Positions 16,808 through 24,869 of a stretch of 46,434 bases of DNA are shown in pieces. The stretch's first letter is position 1, and each line of letters starts with the position of its first letter. The stretch is from Sulfitobacter sp. (GTDB lineage Bacteria > Pseudomonadota > Alphaproteobacteria > Rhodobacterales > Rhodobacteraceae): assembly GCA_024637305.1 (NCBI GenBank), contig JAGXFI010000108.1, positions 1-46,434 on the forward strand, given 5' to 3'. Below the pieces are notes generated by a model, which was not told where the DNA came from, ran no database searches, and worked only from the letters and a program-made list of their open reading frames with translations. The position numbers and the translations under genes are program-made.

Positions 16808-19150
16808 TTATTCGCCATACGGCACCCACACGTTCTTGACCTCGGTGGCCTGTTGCAGGAACGCCCGACCCTCGCCATCGCGACCCGTCCAATCGCGGGC
16901 CATGCCATTGTTGACCCATGTGCGCTTGAGGTTGCTGGCGGAGTGACGCTCAACCAGTCTGCTCAAGCTGCCCGCCCCGAAGCTCCAGACGGCATCGACA
17001 TCCATGTGCCGCGCGAGCGCCTCTGCCAGATCGTCTTGTGGGCCGGTCAGGATATTCACCACCCCCGCGGGGATGTCGGATGTTTCGAGCACCTGTGCAA
17101 AGTCGGTCGCGGCCAGAGGGAACGGTTCGCTGGCGCTCAGGATGATGCGGTTGCCCATGGCGATCGCCGGTGCCATGCAGGAGACCAGCCCCAGCAAGGG
17201 CGCTTCTGCGGGGCAAAGCGCACCGATCACCCCCAACGGTTCCTTCATCGCGAGCGCGACGCCCCGTATCGGGACGCCATGTACCTGACCGTCATATTTG
17301 TCCGCCCAGGCCGCATAGGTGAACAGGCGGCGGATGGTCGTCTCGACCTCTTTGGCTCCGTTGCGGGTACCCGTCATCGTGTTGATTCGTTGGGCGAACT
17401 CCTGTGACCGTGCGGCAAGATTCTCGGCCACATAATAGAGGATCTGCGCCCGCAGGTGGCCGGTGGTGCCGGACCATCCCTTCGCCGACTGCGCGGCTTC
17501 GACTGCGTTGCGTACGTCCTTGCGGTTGGCGATTGATGCGTGGCCCAGCAGCGCACCGTTCTTGCCCCAAACCGGGGCGGAATAGCCGCTGTCAGGCCGT
17601 GCCTGTTTGCCTCCGATATAAAGCTTGGCAGTGCGGTCGATGGGATCTTGTGGCGCACCATTGCCGATGAATGCAGAGATTTCCTTCAAAGGTTTCGACT
17701 GGCCTTTGGGGCGCGTATATGCGGCCAGGCCTTCCCATCCGCCCTCACGCCCAAAGCCGCTTTCGCGCACGCCGCCAAAGCCTGCGGCGGCGTCCATCAT
17801 GTTGGTGCCGTTGATCCACACGATCCCGGCCGCCAGTTTGGGCGCGATGTCGAGGGCGAGGTTCACGTTCTCGGACCACACGGTTGCCGCCAAACCGTAG
17901 CGGGTGTTGTTGGCAAGCTGAACGGCCTCGGCAGGTGTGCGGAAGGTCGTGGAAACCAGAACGGGGCCGAATATCTCTTCTTGCATCAGGGTGTCGGCGG
18001 GGTTGAGGCCGGTGATTAGTGTCGGAGGATAGAACGACCCTGCGTCCGGCATATCGACCTGCGCCACATAAGTCTGGCCGGCAGTATTAGCGTTAACGAG
18101 GGTGCGGATCGCGTCCAGTTGCGCGGGGTCCACGATAGCTCCGACGTCGATGCTCTTGTCCAGCGGCGATCCCACCCGTAGCTTGTCCATCCGCGTGCGC
18201 AGTTTCGCATGGAACGCATCCGCGACCGGTTCATGTACCAGCAGCCGCGAACCGGCACAGCAGACCTGTCCCTGATTGAACCAGATCGCATCGACGAGCC
18301 CTTCGACGGCGCTGTCCAGATCGGCATCGTCGAACACGATGTAAGGAGATTTGCCGCCCAGCTCGAGCGTCAGCGCCTTGCCGCTGCCCGCCGTCGCCTC
18401 GCGGATGCGGCGTCCCACGGCGGTCGATCCGGTAAATGCAACCTTGTCGACATCTGCGGCCACGATCATCTCGCCCACCGCGCCATCGCCTGTGACGATA
18501 TTGACCACACCCTTTGGCAGCCCCGCCTGACGGCATATGTCGGCAAAAAGCAGCGCGGTCAGCGAAGTGTATTCCGCAGGCTTCAGCACCACGGTGTTTC
18601 CCATCGCCAGCGCGGGTGCAATTTTCCACGCCAGCATGAGCAGTGGAAAGTTCCACGGGATAACCTGACCGCATACCCCGATGGCGCGGGCATCGGGCAT
18701 TTCGGTTTCCATCAGCTGAGCCATGCCCGCGTGAAAATAGAAATGCCGCTGCGCCAATGGCACGTCGATATCGCGCGCCTCGCGGATGGGTTTGCCGTTG
18801 TCCATCACTTCCAACACCGCAAACAGGCGGCTGTGTTTCTGCAACAACCGCGCCAGCGCATAGAGATACCGCGCGCGCCCATGCCCGCCGAGTTTCTCCC
18901 ACTTGGGCTGTGCTGTCCGTGCGGCCTTTACGGCGGCGTCGACGTCGTCCTGCGTGGCCTGTGTCAGCGTCGCCAGCACCTCACCGGTTGCGGGATTAAG
19001 GCTGTTGAAACCGTCGCCCGGGTCGGTGAAGGCTCCGTTGATGAAATGCCCGAACCGGTCGCCCATATCCACCAGCCACGCCAGCGCTTCGGCAGCGTTT
19101 TCCGGCGCTGTCCCGTAGTCCATGCTTTCGAAAATTTCAGAGACGTTCAT
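16808..19150 (-). CDS. Two-domain aldehyde dehydrogenase, ALDH16 family, 780 aa
   Basis: NAD(P)+-dependent oxidation of aldehydes to acids. The N-terminal domain (about 1-480) is complete: IPWNFP (Asn167), LKPAEY (Lys190), GSTAVGRRI at 241, LELGGKSP (Glu263) and FNQGQVCCAGSR (catalytic Cys297). A second ALDH-like domain (about 505-780) lacks the catalytic Cys and Glu motifs. That arrangement is ALDH16; bacterial ALDH16 from Loktanella, a close relative, is the structurally studied example, and its natural substrate is not settled. It follows deoC by 36 bases, which suggests acetaldehyde from deoxyribose-5-phosphate as a substrate (inference). Confidence 0.92.
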   Translation of the reverse strand: MNVSEIFESMDYGTAPENAAEALAWLVDMGDRFGHFINGAFTDPGDGFNSLNPATGEVLATLTQATQDDVDAAVKAARTAQPKWEKLGGHGRARYLYALARLLQKHSRLFAVLEVMDNGKPIREARDIDVPLAQRHFYFHAGMAQLMETEMPDARAIGVCGQVIPWNFPLLMLAWKIAPALAMGNTVVLKPAEYTSLTALLFADICRQAGLPKGVVNIVTGDGAVGEMIVAADVDKVAFTGSTAVGRRIREATAGSGKALTLELGGKSPYIVFDDADLDSAVEGLVDAIWFNQGQVCCAGSRLLVHEPVADAFHAKLRTRMDKLRVGSPLDKSIDVGAIVDPAQLDAIRTLVNANTAGQTYVAQVDMPDAGSFYPPTLITGLNPADTLMQEEIFGPVLVSTTFRTPAEAVQLANNTRYGLAATVWSENVNLALDIAPKLAAGIVWINGTNMMDAAAGFGGVRESGFGREGGWEGLAAYTRPKGQSKPLKEISAFIGNGAPQDPIDRTAKLYIGGKQARPDSGYSAPVWGKNGALLGHASIANRKDVRNAVEAAQSAKGWSGTTGHLRAQILYYVAENLAARSQEFAQRINTMTGTRNGAKEVETTIRRLFTYAAWADKYDGQVHGVPIRGVALAMKEPLGVIGALCPAEAPLLGLVSCMAPAIAMGNRIILSASEPFPLAATDFAQVLETSDIPAGVVNILTGPQDDLAEALARHMDVDAVWSFGAGSLSRLVERHSASNLKRTWVNNGMARDWTGRDGEGRAFLQQATEVKNVWVPYGE

Positions 19151-19186
19151 GGCATTGTCTTTCCAAATGAATTCATTTCCGACGCC

Positions 19187-20200
19187 TCAACCCGTCGCAT
19201 GACGATACCCGGCGGAGTAGTTGCCGGAAACATGATGTTCCAGCTGCCGTTCGATATCGTTCAGCAGCGAGGACGCGCCAAAGCGGAACAGATCGGGCCG
19301 CAGCCAGCGGTCGCCCAGTTCTTCCTTCATCAGCGCCAGATAGGTGATCGCATCCTTGGCCTTGGAAATGCCGCCCGCAGGTTTGTATCCGATGCGAATG
19401 CCGGTGCGGTCGTAATAGTCGCGGATGGCCCGGATCATCACGAGAGACACGGGCAGGGTCGCGTTGACGCTTTCCTTGCCGGTCGAGGTCTTGATGAAAT
19501 CGGCACCCGCCATCATGCAGACCAGCGACGCCCGCGCCACATTGCGCAGGCTGCCCAACTCGCCCGTGGCAAGGATAGCCTTGACATGCGCGTCGCCGCA
19601 GGCACCCCGGAAGGCTTGCATTTCATCATAAAGCGCCTGCCAGTCGCCGGACAACACATGCCGCCGCGAAATGACGATGTCGATCTCGGCCGCACCTGCC
19701 GCGACGCTCTGTTCGATTTCCGCGATACGCAGCGGCAAAGGTGACAGCCCTGCCGGAAACCCGGTGGAGACCGCTGCGACGGGGATGTTGGTGCCTTGCA
19801 GCGCCGCGACCGCCGTCGCGATCATCTCGTGATAGACGCAGACCGCGCCAGTGGTGATGGGCTGCATGCTCAGGGCATCCAGAAGGGCGGGGGCGATCGG
19901 CTGGCGCGCCTTCGCGCAAAGTCGTTCGACACGCCGCGCGGTATCATCGCCCGATAGGGTGGTCAGGTCGATGCATGTCACCGCGCGCAACAGCCACGCG
20001 GCCTGATGCGCCTTCTTGACAGACCGGCGTGCGGGCAGGGACGCCGCCCGGCGTTCGATGGCGGAGGTGTTGGCCTGCGCACCCAGCACCCAGTTCATGT
20101 CCAGCGGCAGACCCGGATTGCGCGGTTTGGTTACCTGCGGCAGATGCGTCGCCGTCGGCGAGGCGGTGGTTGTCTGGGGATCGGTCAGGTCAGAGGACAT
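19187..20200 (-). CDS. deoC: Deoxyribose-phosphate aldolase DeoC, long form
   Basis: Class I aldolase that splits 2-deoxyribose-5-phosphate into glyceraldehyde-3-phosphate and acetaldehyde. The Schiff-base lysine is Lys237 in ADFIKTSTGKES. Asp174 in AEIDIVI and Lys273 in GYKPAGGIS are the other catalytic-site residues. At 337 aa it is longer than the E. coli enzyme because of an N-terminal extension of about 70 residues, as in animal-type DERA. A GGAG site precedes the ATG. It heads the minus-strand deoC-ALDH16-CDF series. No nucleoside phosphorylase or phosphopentomutase gene is in the window. Confidence 0.95.
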   Translation of the reverse strand: MSSDLTDPQTTTASPTATHLPQVTKPRNPGLPLDMNWVLGAQANTSAIERRAASLPARRSVKKAHQAAWLLRAVTCIDLTTLSGDDTARRVERLCAKARQPIAPALLDALSMQPITTGAVCVYHEMIATAVAALQGTNIPVAAVSTGFPAGLSPLPLRIAEIEQSVAAGAAEIDIVISRRHVLSGDWQALYDEMQAFRGACGDAHVKAILATGELGSLRNVARASLVCMMAGADFIKTSTGKESVNATLPVSLVMIRAIRDYYDRTGIRIGYKPAGGISKAKDAITYLALMKEELGDRWLRPDLFRFGASSLLNDIERQLEHHVSGNYSAGYRHATG

Positions 20201-20386
20201 GCGCGGACTCCACGTCTGGGTTCAGATGCACAAACTCGCATAGGCCACGGCCTGTTTGCAAGCTGCGTCACCTGCACAGACCCGCCGCACGCGACTGTGG
20301 CGATAAGGATTCTGTAGGAGCGGAGATGCCCCCTGACCCCGTGACATGGTTCAATGGAATCACCTTGGGGATACACGCCAATCTTA
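20201..20386. other. Spacer between deoC and the metal transporter operon
   Basis: About 186 bases between divergent transcription units, before the operator-like site. I find no ORF with a plausible start and no convincing promoter for deoC; only the GGAG ribosome-binding site of deoC at its left edge is clear. Confidence 0.4.
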
Positions 20387-20403
20387 TTGCGAATAAGTCG
20401 CAA
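20387..20403. promoter_or_regulatory. Palindromic operator-like site upstream of the metal ABC transporter
   Basis: TTGCGA-N5-TCGCAA is a perfect inverted repeat with an AT-rich spacer, ending 5 bases before the -35 hexamer of the transporter promoter. A second half-site, TTGCGAA, recurs at 20418-20424 inside the promoter spacer. The layout resembles Fur-family Mur boxes that repress manganese uptake operons in alphaproteobacteria. The identity of the regulator is inferred. Confidence 0.5.
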
Positions 20404-20408
20404 GAGCA

Positions 20409-20439
20409 TTGACAAAGTTGCGAACGGATCTCATATAAG
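20409..20439 (+). promoter_or_regulatory. Promoter of the metal ABC transporter operon
   Basis: A consensus -35 TTGACA (20409-20414) is followed after 17 bases by CATATA (20432-20437), or after 19 by TATAAG (20434-20439). The first spacing predicts transcription starting at or within a base or two of the A of the ATG at 20444, that is, a leaderless or nearly leaderless message. Consistent with this, no Shine-Dalgarno precedes that ATG. Confidence 0.55.
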
Positions 20440-20443
20440 CACC

Positions 20444-21433
20444 ATGACACATGACGTATCTTTGAAGATGCCGACCCGACGCGCCACCATTCTGGGTGGT
20501 TTGAGCGCCGCTGCTTTTATTACCCTCGCCGGACCGTCCTTTGCCGCCGAAAAGATCGCTATCGTTGCCACCACGGGCATGATCGCGGATGCCGCGCGGC
20601 AAGTCGGTGGCGATCTGGTCGAGGTTCGGGCGTTGATGGGGCCGGGTGTTGACCCGCATGGCTACCGCCAGACCCATAGCGACATCCTTGCCATGACGCG
20701 GGCCGATCTGGTGCTTTGGCACGGTCTTTACCTTGAAGCGCAGATGGAGCGGTTTTTCGAGGACCTGGGCCGGAAAAGGGCCGTCGTGGCCGTAGCCGAT
20801 GCGTTGCCGAAGGATGTGTTGCTGGGGCATGCGGATTACGACGGCCGCTATGATCCGCACGTCTGGATGGACCCGTCGATGTGGCGCAATGTAGTGAACG
20901 AAGTCGCCGATGCCCTGTCGCAACTGGCACCGGAACACGCACAGACATTTGCGGCCAATGCGCAGCGGTATAACGTCGAGTTGGAAACGCTCGCAAGCTA
21001 TGCGCAGGAGACATTGGGCAAGGTTCCGCTGGATCAGCGGGTGCTTCTGACGGCCCATGATGCGTTTGGCTATTTCGGGCGCGCCTATGATTTCGAAGTG
21101 ATCGGCATTCAAGGGATCTCGACCAACAGCGAGGCGGGATTGAACCGCATCAGCGAACTGGTTGGCACGCTGGTGGACCGCAAGATCCGGGCCGCGTTCG
21201 TCGAAACCTCGGTTTCAGACCGCAACATTCGCGCCCTGATCGAAGGCGCGGGCGCACAGGGGCATAACGTGGCCATTGGCGGCGCGCTATATAGTGACGC
21301 GATGGGGCAGGACGGAACCTATGAAGGCACCTATATCGGGATGATCGACCATAACGTGACAACCATTGCCGGTGCATTGGGTGCCGACGTCGACCCCGGC
21401 GGGATGTCGGGCAAGCTGAGAACGGGAAGCTGA
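20444..21433 (+). CDS. Metal ABC transporter substrate-binding protein, TroA/MntA-like
   Basis: Periplasmic cluster A-I binding protein for Mn2+ and/or Zn2+. After a signal peptide with a twin Arg (RRATILGG, cleavage near residue 34, ending SFA), the four metal ligands are visible: His72 (DPHGYRQTHSD), His139 (DPHVWMDP), His205 (TAHDAFGYF) and Asp285 (LYSDAMG). The His at position three is the TroA/ZnuA arrangement; the PsaA/SitA group has Glu. The segment after His205 (FEVIGIQGISTNSEAG) is TroA-like. There is no His-rich loop, which argues against a pure ZnuA. Start at ATG 20444, with ATG 20468 the alternative. First of a four-gene operon. Confidence 0.88.
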   Translation: MTHDVSLKMPTRRATILGGLSAAAFITLAGPSFAAEKIAIVATTGMIADAARQVGGDLVEVRALMGPGVDPHGYRQTHSDILAMTRADLVLWHGLYLEAQMERFFEDLGRKRAVVAVADALPKDVLLGHADYDGRYDPHVWMDPSMWRNVVNEVADALSQLAPEHAQTFAANAQRYNVELETLASYAQETLGKVPLDQRVLLTAHDAFGYFGRAYDFEVIGIQGISTNSEAGLNRISELVGTLVDRKIRAAFVETSVSDRNIRALIEGAGAQGHNVAIGGALYSDAMGQDGTYEGTYIGMIDHNVTTIAGALGADVDPGGMSGKLRTGS

Positions 21434-21435
21434 GC

Positions 21436-22239
21436 ATGAGCATTTCCCTGGCCGCAGAGCACGGCAAACCGTTGGTCGACGATCGCGCACAGAGCCCGCT
21501 GGCAATCCGCGGGATGACGGTATCCTACGGGCAAAAGCCGGCGGTCTTTTCTGTGGACATGACGGTGCGCGCCGGGGCGATGACGGCGATCATCGGACCA
21601 AACGGCGCGGGCAAATCAACGCTTCTGAAGGCGGCGCTGGGGATCCTGACACCGCTTGCCGGCACCGCAACGGTTCTGGGCAAGCCAGTGGCGACGCAGC
21701 GCCACCGCATTGCCTATGTCCCGCAGCGCGCCAGCGTGGACTGGGATTTCCCGACGCGTGTGATCGATGTGGTCCTGATGGGGCTTTACCCGCAACTGGG
21801 ACTCTTGGGCCGCATCCGCGCCACGCATCGTGCCAAGGCCGCGGAATGCCTTGCGCGTGTCGGTATGGAGGATTTTGCGCAGCGTCAGATCGGACAATTG
21901 TCCGGTGGCCAGCAACAACGGGTTTTCCTTGCCCGGGCCCTGGCGCAGGACGCGGAACTCTATCTGCTGGATGAACCTTTTGCCGGCGTTGATGCCGCGA
22001 CTGAAAAGGCGATCATCAGCGTGCTGAAATCGTTGCGCGACGCCGGCAAGACGGTCGTGGCGGTACATCATGACCTCAGCACCGTGGCGGAGTATTTCGA
22101 CGACGTGTTCATCATCAACACCCGCCGCATCGCTGAAGGGCCGGTCGCAGAAGCCTTTACCCCGCGCATCCTGCAAGAAGCCTATGGTGGGCGGTTGGCG
22201 ACGGCGCAGATGGATGCCATCGGCGCATCCGCAGGCTGA
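21436..22239 (+). CDS. Metal ABC transporter ATP-binding protein, TroB/MntB-like
   Basis: ATPase that powers the manganese/zinc-type importer at the cytosolic face. Walker A is GPNGAGKST (near residue 54), the Q-loop lies in YVPQRASVDWDFP, the signature is LSGGQQQRVFLARAL, Walker B is LYLLDEP, and the H-loop is VVAVHHD. VDWDFPTRVIDVVLMG is characteristic of the Mn/Zn subfamily. An N-terminal tail of about 25 residues precedes the fold. It starts 2 bases after the binding-protein stop. Confidence 0.93.
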   Translation: MSISLAAEHGKPLVDDRAQSPLAIRGMTVSYGQKPAVFSVDMTVRAGAMTAIIGPNGAGKSTLLKAALGILTPLAGTATVLGKPVATQRHRIAYVPQRASVDWDFPTRVIDVVLMGLYPQLGLLGRIRATHRAKAAECLARVGMEDFAQRQIGQLSGGQQQRVFLARALAQDAELYLLDEPFAGVDAATEKAIISVLKSLRDAGKTVVAVHHDLSTVAEYFDDVFIINTRRIAEGPVAEAFTPRILQEAYGGRLATAQMDAIGASAG

Positions 22240-22242
22240 ACC

Positions 22243-23448
22243 ATGATCCTTGACGCGCTGCTGCTGCAACTGGGGTACAACGCGACCCTTGTGACGATCG
22301 GTGCCGCCCTGTTGGGAATGGCCGCTGGTGTCGGCGGCACGTTCCTGTTTCTGCGCAAGCGCGCGCTTGTATCGGACGCCATCAGCCACGCAACCCTGCC
22401 GGGGGTCTGCGTGGCATTCATCGTTATGGCAATGCTGGGCGGTGACGGACGCAACCTGATCGGTCTGCTTTCCGGTGCTGCCGCATCTGCCGCGCTGGGG
22501 CTGTTATGTGTCAACTGGCTTTCGACGCGCACCCGGCTGGCGGAGGACGCGGCGATCGGTGCCGTGCTGTCGGTGTTCTTCGGGTTGGGCGTCGTACTTT
22601 TGACCGTGATCCAGACGATGAATGCGGGCCGTCAGGCGGGGTTGGAGGGTTTTTTGCTCGGCTCGACTGCTGGCATGTTGCGCAGTGACGCGCTGATCAT
22701 CGCGGGTTCTGCCGCGATTACGCTGGCGCTGGTGGTGCTGTTGCGACGACCGCTGACGCTGGCATCGTTCGACCCTGAATTCGCAACCGCGACGGGGCAG
22801 AATGTGGGCCGGACGGATCTGGCCATGATGGGGTTGGTGCTGGCGGTGACGGTGGTTGGCCTCAAGATCGTCGGGCTTATCATGATCGTTGCTTTGCTGA
22901 TCATTCCGCCGGTCACTGCGCGTTTCTGGACCGAACGAACGGATCATGTCGTGGTTATCTCCGGGGCGCTGGGCGGGTTGTCGGCCTATATCGGCGCGGC
23001 GTTGTCGGCGGCGTTGCCGCATTTTCCGACCGGGCCGATCATCGTTCTTGTCGGCTTTGGCTTTTTCACCTTGTCGCTGCTGGCGGCACCCGGTCGTGGT
23101 CTTGCCTCGGCAGTGATCCGGCACCGCCGCTTTCAGCGCCGGGTTCATCTGCGGCAAGGGTTGTTGGCCCTAGCGCAAGGGCAACCGATCTACGAGCCTC
23201 TCACCCTCCGTCTGCTGCGCCGCGAGGGATGGGCCTTGCTGGACGGTGTCGCCACTGACGACGGGCGCGCCCGTGCGGCCAAGGCGCTGCGCGACGAGAC
23301 GCGCTGGCAAACCATCCGCAGCGACCCCGATTTCGAGGCCGCCGCCGCGCATTATGACGGATTGCGCGCAATCGAGACGGTGCTGACCCCCGATCAGATC
23401 GAAGAGGTGGACCGCATGATCGGCGCGCCAAGACCGGTGCAGACATGA
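22243..23448 (+). CDS. Metal ABC transporter permease with cytosolic C-terminal extension, TroC-like
   Basis: ABC-3 family permease (PF00950 type) with eight or nine hydrophobic segments in residues 1-280 and the conserved RKRALVSDAISHATLPG loop. After the last helix comes a tail of about 115 residues (from about 287) that is soluble, charged and helix-rich and looks like a winged-helix or regulatory module (LTLRLLRREGWALLDG, EEVDRMIG). Similar tails occur on TroC/MntC-type permeases. It forms the channel with the next gene. Its stop overlaps the next start (ATGA). Confidence 0.9.
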   Translation: MILDALLLQLGYNATLVTIGAALLGMAAGVGGTFLFLRKRALVSDAISHATLPGVCVAFIVMAMLGGDGRNLIGLLSGAAASAALGLLCVNWLSTRTRLAEDAAIGAVLSVFFGLGVVLLTVIQTMNAGRQAGLEGFLLGSTAGMLRSDALIIAGSAAITLALVVLLRRPLTLASFDPEFATATGQNVGRTDLAMMGLVLAVTVVGLKIVGLIMIVALLIIPPVTARFWTERTDHVVVISGALGGLSAYIGAALSAALPHFPTGPIIVLVGFGFFTLSLLAAPGRGLASAVIRHRRFQRRVHLRQGLLALAQGQPIYEPLTLRLLRREGWALLDGVATDDGRARAAKALRDETRWQTIRSDPDFEAAAAHYDGLRAIETVLTPDQIEEVDRMIGAPRPVQT

Positions 23449-24362
23449 GCGGGGCCGAATTTGTTCCGCTGTCCCTTGTGCCGATGCTTATCGGTATCTG
23501 CGTGGCGGTCGCCTGTGCATTACCGGGAAATTTTCTAGTGCTGCGCAAGCAGGCGTTAATCGGGGATGCGATCAGCCATGTTATCCTTCCCGGGATCGTG
23601 GTCGCGTTCCTGCTGACAGGCGCGGTCACGACCTGGCCGATGCTGTTCGGTGCCGCCGGTGCCGCCGTCGTTGCGGTTGTGGTGATCGAAGCCGTGGTAC
23701 GCCTTGGCCGGATCGAACCCGGTGCCGCGATGGGGGTCATCTTTACGGCCATGTTCGCCGCTGGCGTGCTGCTGCTGGAGCAGTCGGACACATCCTCCGT
23801 CCATCTCGACGTGGAACATGCGCTCTATGGCAACCTGGAAAGCCTGATCTGGCTGGACGCTGTCGGGTGGTCGTCGCTGTTTGACCGCCAAGCCTTGGCC
23901 GGATTGCCGGTAGAATTGCCCCGGATGGCGGCGACGCTTCTGTTTGTTGCGGCTTTCATCGCGCTCTTTTGGCGGCCTTTGAAAATCAGCACTTTCGACG
24001 AGGGTTTTGCCCGCACTGTCGGGATCCGCACGGGGCCGCTGGGATTTGCGTTGGTAATCGTGGCAGCGATTGCCGCAGTAGCCGCGTTTGATGCGGTGGG
24101 AAGTATCATCGTGATTGCAATGTTCATCTGTCCGCCCGCGGCGGCGCGGATGATGACGAACCGGTTGGAACATCAGCTGCTGTGGTCCGCTGTATTTGCC
24201 GTGGTGTCAGCGGTCGCCGGATACACCTTGGCTGCGTTCGGGCCGCTTTGGCTGGGGCTGTCGGCAAGTGTGTCAGCTGCTGGAATGATCGCGACATTGT
24301 CTGGCATCATCCTCGCCCTCGCGGCCATGTTTGGCCCGCATCGCCGACGAGGTGCCGGTTAA
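23445..24362 (+). CDS. Metal ABC transporter permease, TroD-like
   Basis: Second ABC-3 permease, 305 aa, without the C-terminal extension. LRKQALIGDAISHVILPG near residue 30 is the counterpart of the conserved loop in its partner. Eight or nine hydrophobic helices follow, including FDAVGSIIVIAMFICPPAAA. The two permeases presumably heterodimerise, as in TroCD. Coupled to the upstream gene by a 4-base overlap; last gene of the operon, with no terminator directly after it. Confidence 0.9.
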   Translation: MSGAEFVPLSLVPMLIGICVAVACALPGNFLVLRKQALIGDAISHVILPGIVVAFLLTGAVTTWPMLFGAAGAAVVAVVVIEAVVRLGRIEPGAAMGVIFTAMFAAGVLLLEQSDTSSVHLDVEHALYGNLESLIWLDAVGWSSLFDRQALAGLPVELPRMAATLLFVAAFIALFWRPLKISTFDEGFARTVGIRTGPLGFALVIVAAIAAVAAFDAVGSIIVIAMFICPPAAARMMTNRLEHQLLWSAVFAVVSAVAGYTLAAFGPLWLGLSASVSAAGMIATLSGIILALAAMFGPHRRRGAG

Positions 24363-24368
24363 GTCCCG

Positions 24369-24446
24369 GAATTCGAATCAATTCGTCAAAAACTTGCAGA
24401 ATGATTCGTTTTTACTTTGACCTGCGAATCATCGTTGGTCTATATC
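24369..24446 (+). promoter_or_regulatory. Promoter flanked by GAAT-N-ATTC type motifs
   Basis: TTGACC (24417-24422) and TATATC (24441-24446) are 18 bases apart, a good sigma-70 promoter. Around it are three related motifs: GAATCAATTC (24375-24384), the perfect palindrome GAATGATTC (24399-24407) and TGCGAATCATCG (24423-24434) inside the spacer. The last closely resembles the left half of the site upstream of the metal transporter (TGCGAATAAGTCG). A Fur/Mur/Irr-type metalloregulator is the likely reader (inference). The message would run into the broken LysM gene. Confidence 0.5.
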
Positions 24447-24522
24447 TTGTTCCACACCCAAAAGATGCCCCGTTTGCTGCCGCATTCGACTATATAAGGT
24501 ATCGAGAGGTTAGGGGACGACA

Positions 24523-24818
24523 ATGACCGATCTCGGGAAATGCTTTGTCACAAGGCCGTTGCCTGCCTTCACCAGTCGAGCGATGCTAGCCCCTTCGATA
24601 TTTCCCTGCAATTCTGCGGAAAGCCCGATGCGTTCTACCGCATTTACCGGGCCAACCGTGACATCCTCCAACCGCCCGACGATATCAGGACAGGCCAGCG
24701 GTTAAAGTCACCCGGCTCAGAAATAAAAATAATAAACCGCCTCAACGATATACGGGCAACAGCGGGTCGGACAGAAAAGTCCGGCCCGCTTTTTCATCGT
24801 CAGATTGGCTGGGGATAA
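24523..24818 (+). pseudogene. Frameshifted small LysM-domain gene
   Basis: An ATG at 24523 with a good site (AGGGGAC) and a promoter upstream opens a frame that reads MTDLGKCFVTR and then loses any domain resemblance before stopping at 24705. In the +2-shifted frame (from 24540), residues encoded at about 24591-24710 read as a LysM repeat: FDISLQF, then AFYRIYRANRDIL and IRTGQRL. The frame with the start and the frame with the domain differ, so one or more indels appear to have broken a short LysM (peptidoglycan-binding) protein. An alternative is translation from the poorly supported ATG at 24540. The terminator at 24762 lies inside the shifted frame, which suggests that the original gene ended near 24710. 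Confidence 0.55.
24762..24794 (+). terminator. Strong intrinsic terminator
   Basis: An 11-bp stem (24762-24772 with 24779-24789, one G-U pair), a 6-base loop of AGAAAA and a T-run at 24790-24794. It ends transcription from the metal-transporter and LysM region before mutL. An A/T-rich stretch (24720-24736) precedes it. Confidence 0.85.
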
Positions 24819-24869
24819 CGTTTGCCGAAGGCTGGCGGAATCGTTCGGTCGTGTGCTAGGTATAGCGCT

